From positions 62,001 to 126,000 of the forward strand of contig NZ_PCMX01000018.1 in the NCBI RefSeq assembly GCF_002530675.1: 64,000 nucleotides of DNA, in the 5' to 3' direction. Positions 62,391 to 64,000 of the stretch are shown here, one piece after another. The DNA comes from Flavobacterium columnare NBRC 100251 = ATCC 23463 (GTDB lineage: Bacteria > Bacteroidota > Bacteroidia > Flavobacteriales > Flavobacteriaceae). The notes under the pieces are model-generated. The model was not told the DNA's origin. It saw nothing but the letters and a program-made list of their open reading frames with translations, and searched no databases. Numbering within the stretch: position 1 is the stretch's first letter; every line of letters begins with the position of its first letter. A program made the position numbers and the translations under genes.

Positions 62391-62970
62391 TGGAGCTTCA
62401 ATACTTATAAATCTTGCCATGCGATATGCTACCGCTTTTGGGGTAGCCTTCCAAAGTAAGGCAGTAGTTGTCAAAGAAGATAACAAGTACAAGGTTGAAT
62501 ATTACGATAATCAGTCTGAAACACAAGAAGAGGTTACATTTAAGTTTGATGGAAATAAAATGGTATTCGGAGCGATGTTGCTTGATGATACTGGAATTTT
62601 TGCCCCGCCTCTTATGATGAATTTTTCAAAAGAGAAAAAGCTTATCGAAACCGAAGTTAGCGGTTCTGACAACATGGTAGTAGAGCGTTGGGGAACATCG
62701 AACTGGGTAATAAATATCACAGGGATTTTAATTGATATTGAAAATAGAGCTTATCCGCAAGAAAAAATTGAAGAACTCGTAAAACTGTTCGATTATAACA
62801 ATATCATAAAAGTTTCGGGAAATCAATTTTTAGACAAGAACATTGATAGTATCTATTTCCAAGCTGTTCATATTGAACCTTTGGACGGTTTTGTAGATAC
62901 AGTACGATTTAATTTATCAGCTCGCAGTATAAAAGAAGTCAGTTACTCCTTATCAAGCCCAAATGAATAG
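62383..62970 (+). CDS. DUF6046-like phage tail/baseplate protein
   Basis: 195 residues. The start MDDGASILINLAMRY and the strand-rich remainder (VERWGTSNWVINITGILID, QEKIEELVKLFDYN) resemble a DUF6046-type protein of Bacteroidota contractile phages, perhaps a baseplate or LysM-like hub partner. It overlaps the frameshift extension by eight bases and the hub gene by eight. Confidence 0.6.
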   Translation: MDDGASILINLAMRYATAFGVAFQSKAVVVKEDNKYKVEYYDNQSETQEEVTFKFDGNKMVFGAMLLDDTGIFAPPLMMNFSKEKKLIETEVSGSDNMVVERWGTSNWVINITGILIDIENRAYPQEKIEELVKLFDYNNIIKVSGNQFLDKNIDSIYFQAVHIEPLDGFVDTVRFNLSARSIKEVSYSLSSPNE

Positions 62971-63964
62971 CCATTATTACAATATCGATATAAAAATTAC
63001 TATCGGTGGAAAACTTGTTATCACACAGATCAAAAGTATAGAAATTGAAAAAAGCCTTGATAAGTTTTCAGACACAGCAAAAATTGAACTCCCAAGGGAG
63101 TTTCGAAATCTAAAAGTAAACGGTACAACTGATTCAATGGCTTACAAAAGTATTTTCGAACTTATAAATAAAGGAGATACAGTTATAATTGAAGCGGGTT
63201 ACAATGGTGAGCTTGTCAAAGAGTTTCAAGGCTATATATCTAACATTGGCGCTGATATTCCCTTGATTTTAGAGTGCGAGGATGAAATGTATAAGATTAA
63301 AAAACTGCCTAAAAAAAGTAAGACTTTTAGTAGTTGCAAGCTTAAAGATATTGTAAGCTTTTTGCTTCCTAATTACCAAAGCGAGGTAATAGATATGGAC
63401 TTGGGTAAGTTTATGATAGACAATGCCACGCCTTTTGATGTGTTTGAAAAATTAAAGAAGGATTGTCGTTTATGGTTTTACTTCAAAGGCAATAAGCTGG
63501 TTGTAAGTTTACTTATTGATTTGAAACCACATCAAAATCACACGTATGTATTTGGAAAAAACATTAGAAAATCTACCGATTTGAAATTTGAAACTAACGA
63601 AGCACGAAAGCTTTTGATAAAGGTTAGTTCGCCTAAAAAAGGGAAAGAGAAAACCTTTTTTGAATACGGAGAAAAGGGAGGGGATGAAATCAGTATTAAT
63701 GCTCCTTTAAATATGGCTCAAAAAGCCATTGAACAACTGGCAAAAAACGAACACAAGCATCGTACACGTAGTGGGTATAGTGGTACAATTGACGGCTGGG
63801 CATTCCCACTAGTGCAACATGGTGATAGTGTTGATTTGAAAGACCCGAACTATCCTGACCAGCATCGAGACGGCAGGTATTTGGTAGAGAGTGTTAAAAT
63901 ATTGTTGAACGAAACGGACGGATTTAAAAGGCAAAGTAAGTTGTCTTACAAACTAAGTATATGA
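62963..63964 (+). CDS. Baseplate hub protein (gpD/gp27-like)
   Basis: 333 residues. An N-terminal strand-rich part (IKITIGGKLVITQIKSIEIEKS) and later HGDSVDLKDPNYPDQHRDGRYLVESV correspond to the late-control D/gp27 hub fold. It joins the tail tube and spike in contractile tails. The next gene starts four bases before its stop. Confidence 0.78.
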   Translation: MNSHYYNIDIKITIGGKLVITQIKSIEIEKSLDKFSDTAKIELPREFRNLKVNGTTDSMAYKSIFELINKGDTVIIEAGYNGELVKEFQGYISNIGADIPLILECEDEMYKIKKLPKKSKTFSSCKLKDIVSFLLPNYQSEVIDMDLGKFMIDNATPFDVFEKLKKDCRLWFYFKGNKLVVSLLIDLKPHQNHTYVFGKNIRKSTDLKFETNEARKLLIKVSSPKKGKEKTFFEYGEKGGDEISINAPLNMAQKAIEQLAKNEHKHRTRSGYSGTIDGWAFPLVQHGDSVDLKDPNYPDQHRDGRYLVESVKILLNETDGFKRQSKLSYKLSI

Positions 63965-64000
63965 AAACAAAAATAATAGTATTGGTAATGTTGGGATTGT
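63961..64000 (+). CDS. Start of a gene cut by the window edge
   Basis: An ATG at 63961 overlaps the hub stop codon and begins MKTKIIVLVMLGL, a hydrophobic leader. Only 13 residues are visible. By position it is in the tail/baseplate block, though a signal-like start would be unusual for a structural protein. Confidence 0.45.
   Translation, partial: MKTKIIVLVMLGL

Larger units (their letters stand above)
38455..64000. mobile_element. Mu-like transposable prophage with contractile-type tail (right end outside window)
   Basis: The left boundary lies somewhere in about 38453-38530, where the SulP coding sequence breaks off. Order: repressor (minus), Ner-like regulator, small early genes, MuA and MuB, DUF3164, further small genes, M15 peptidase, lipoprotein, then a minus-strand arm with terminase, portal/MuF, gp36-like, tape measure and morphogenesis genes, and a plus-strand arm with protease, capsid, sheath, tube, tail chaperone and hub. 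MuA and MuB homologues imply replicative transposition. All genes but one short split look intact, so the phage may be functional. The exact end bases and target duplication cannot be seen. Confidence 0.9.

Noticed and set aside
1-64000. CRISPR arrays, rRNA, tRNA and insertion sequences
   Set aside because: No regularly spaced repeats, rRNA-like or cloverleaf sequences, or IS-type transposase with terminal repeats were recognised by eye. A tRNAscan or ISfinder search could still find a missed item.

Overview
The window is low-GC Bacteroidota DNA, most likely from a Flavobacterium or a close Flavobacteriaceae relative. The grounds are a flexirubin-type pigment cluster with a tyrosine ammonia-lyase, signal peptides and outer-membrane proteins of Bacteroidota style, promoter-like TAnnTTTG boxes, and a Mu-like prophage whose structural proteins resemble Bacteroidota phage families. 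All names come from reading motifs in the sequence. No database search was run.

Positions 1-24,870 hold a flexirubin (aryl polyene plus dialkylresorcinol) biosynthesis locus, almost all on the minus strand. From the promoter side it runs: ammonia-lyase (aryl starter), FabG, FabF, ACP, LpxL-like acyltransferase, DarA and DarB (dialkylresorcinol), two hot-dog dehydratases, a small unknown protein, a BtrH-like acyl-ACP transferase, an ABC exporter pair, a thioesterase, a second ketosynthase set with its own ACP, an intrinsic terminator, another ketosynthase with a catalytically dead KS/chain-length-factor-like partner, then an envelope set (polysaccharide deacetylase, LolA-like, lipoprotein, outer-membrane barrel), a dehydratase, a terminator, a glycosyltransferase-DUF2062 fusion and an MMPL exporter fused to an acyltransferase that runs off the left edge. 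A halogenase-like flavoprotein is divergent from the lyase.

Positions 24,890-28,000 hold unrecognised secreted proteins. One gene is split by an in-frame TAG and one is a frameshifted remnant. Positions 28,000-38,500 form an inorganic-carbon locus: DUF2490 protein, SulP transporter, DabB, DabA, a small secreted protein, DedA, two beta-carbonic anhydrases and a second SulP. Both SulP genes are broken here: the first by a one-base change in an A5 tract, the second by loss of its N-terminal part where prophage DNA begins.

From about 38,500 to the right edge lies a Mu-like transposable prophage with a contractile-type tail. It has a self-cleaving S24 repressor and a divergent Ner-like regulator, MuA (D,D-35-E) and MuB homologues, DUF3164, many small early genes, an M15 peptidase and a lipoprotein. 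Two opposed morphogenesis arms follow. The minus arm carries terminase, a portal-MuF-nuclease fusion, gp36-like protein, tape measure and virion morphogenesis protein. The plus arm carries ClpP-like protease/scaffold, capsid, sheath, tube, tail chaperone and baseplate hub. The most interesting signals are a duplicated 46-nt RNA-like element in the early region, a lambda-type GGGAAAG frameshift site in the tail chaperone gene, and the toxin-like domain at the end of the portal-MuF protein.
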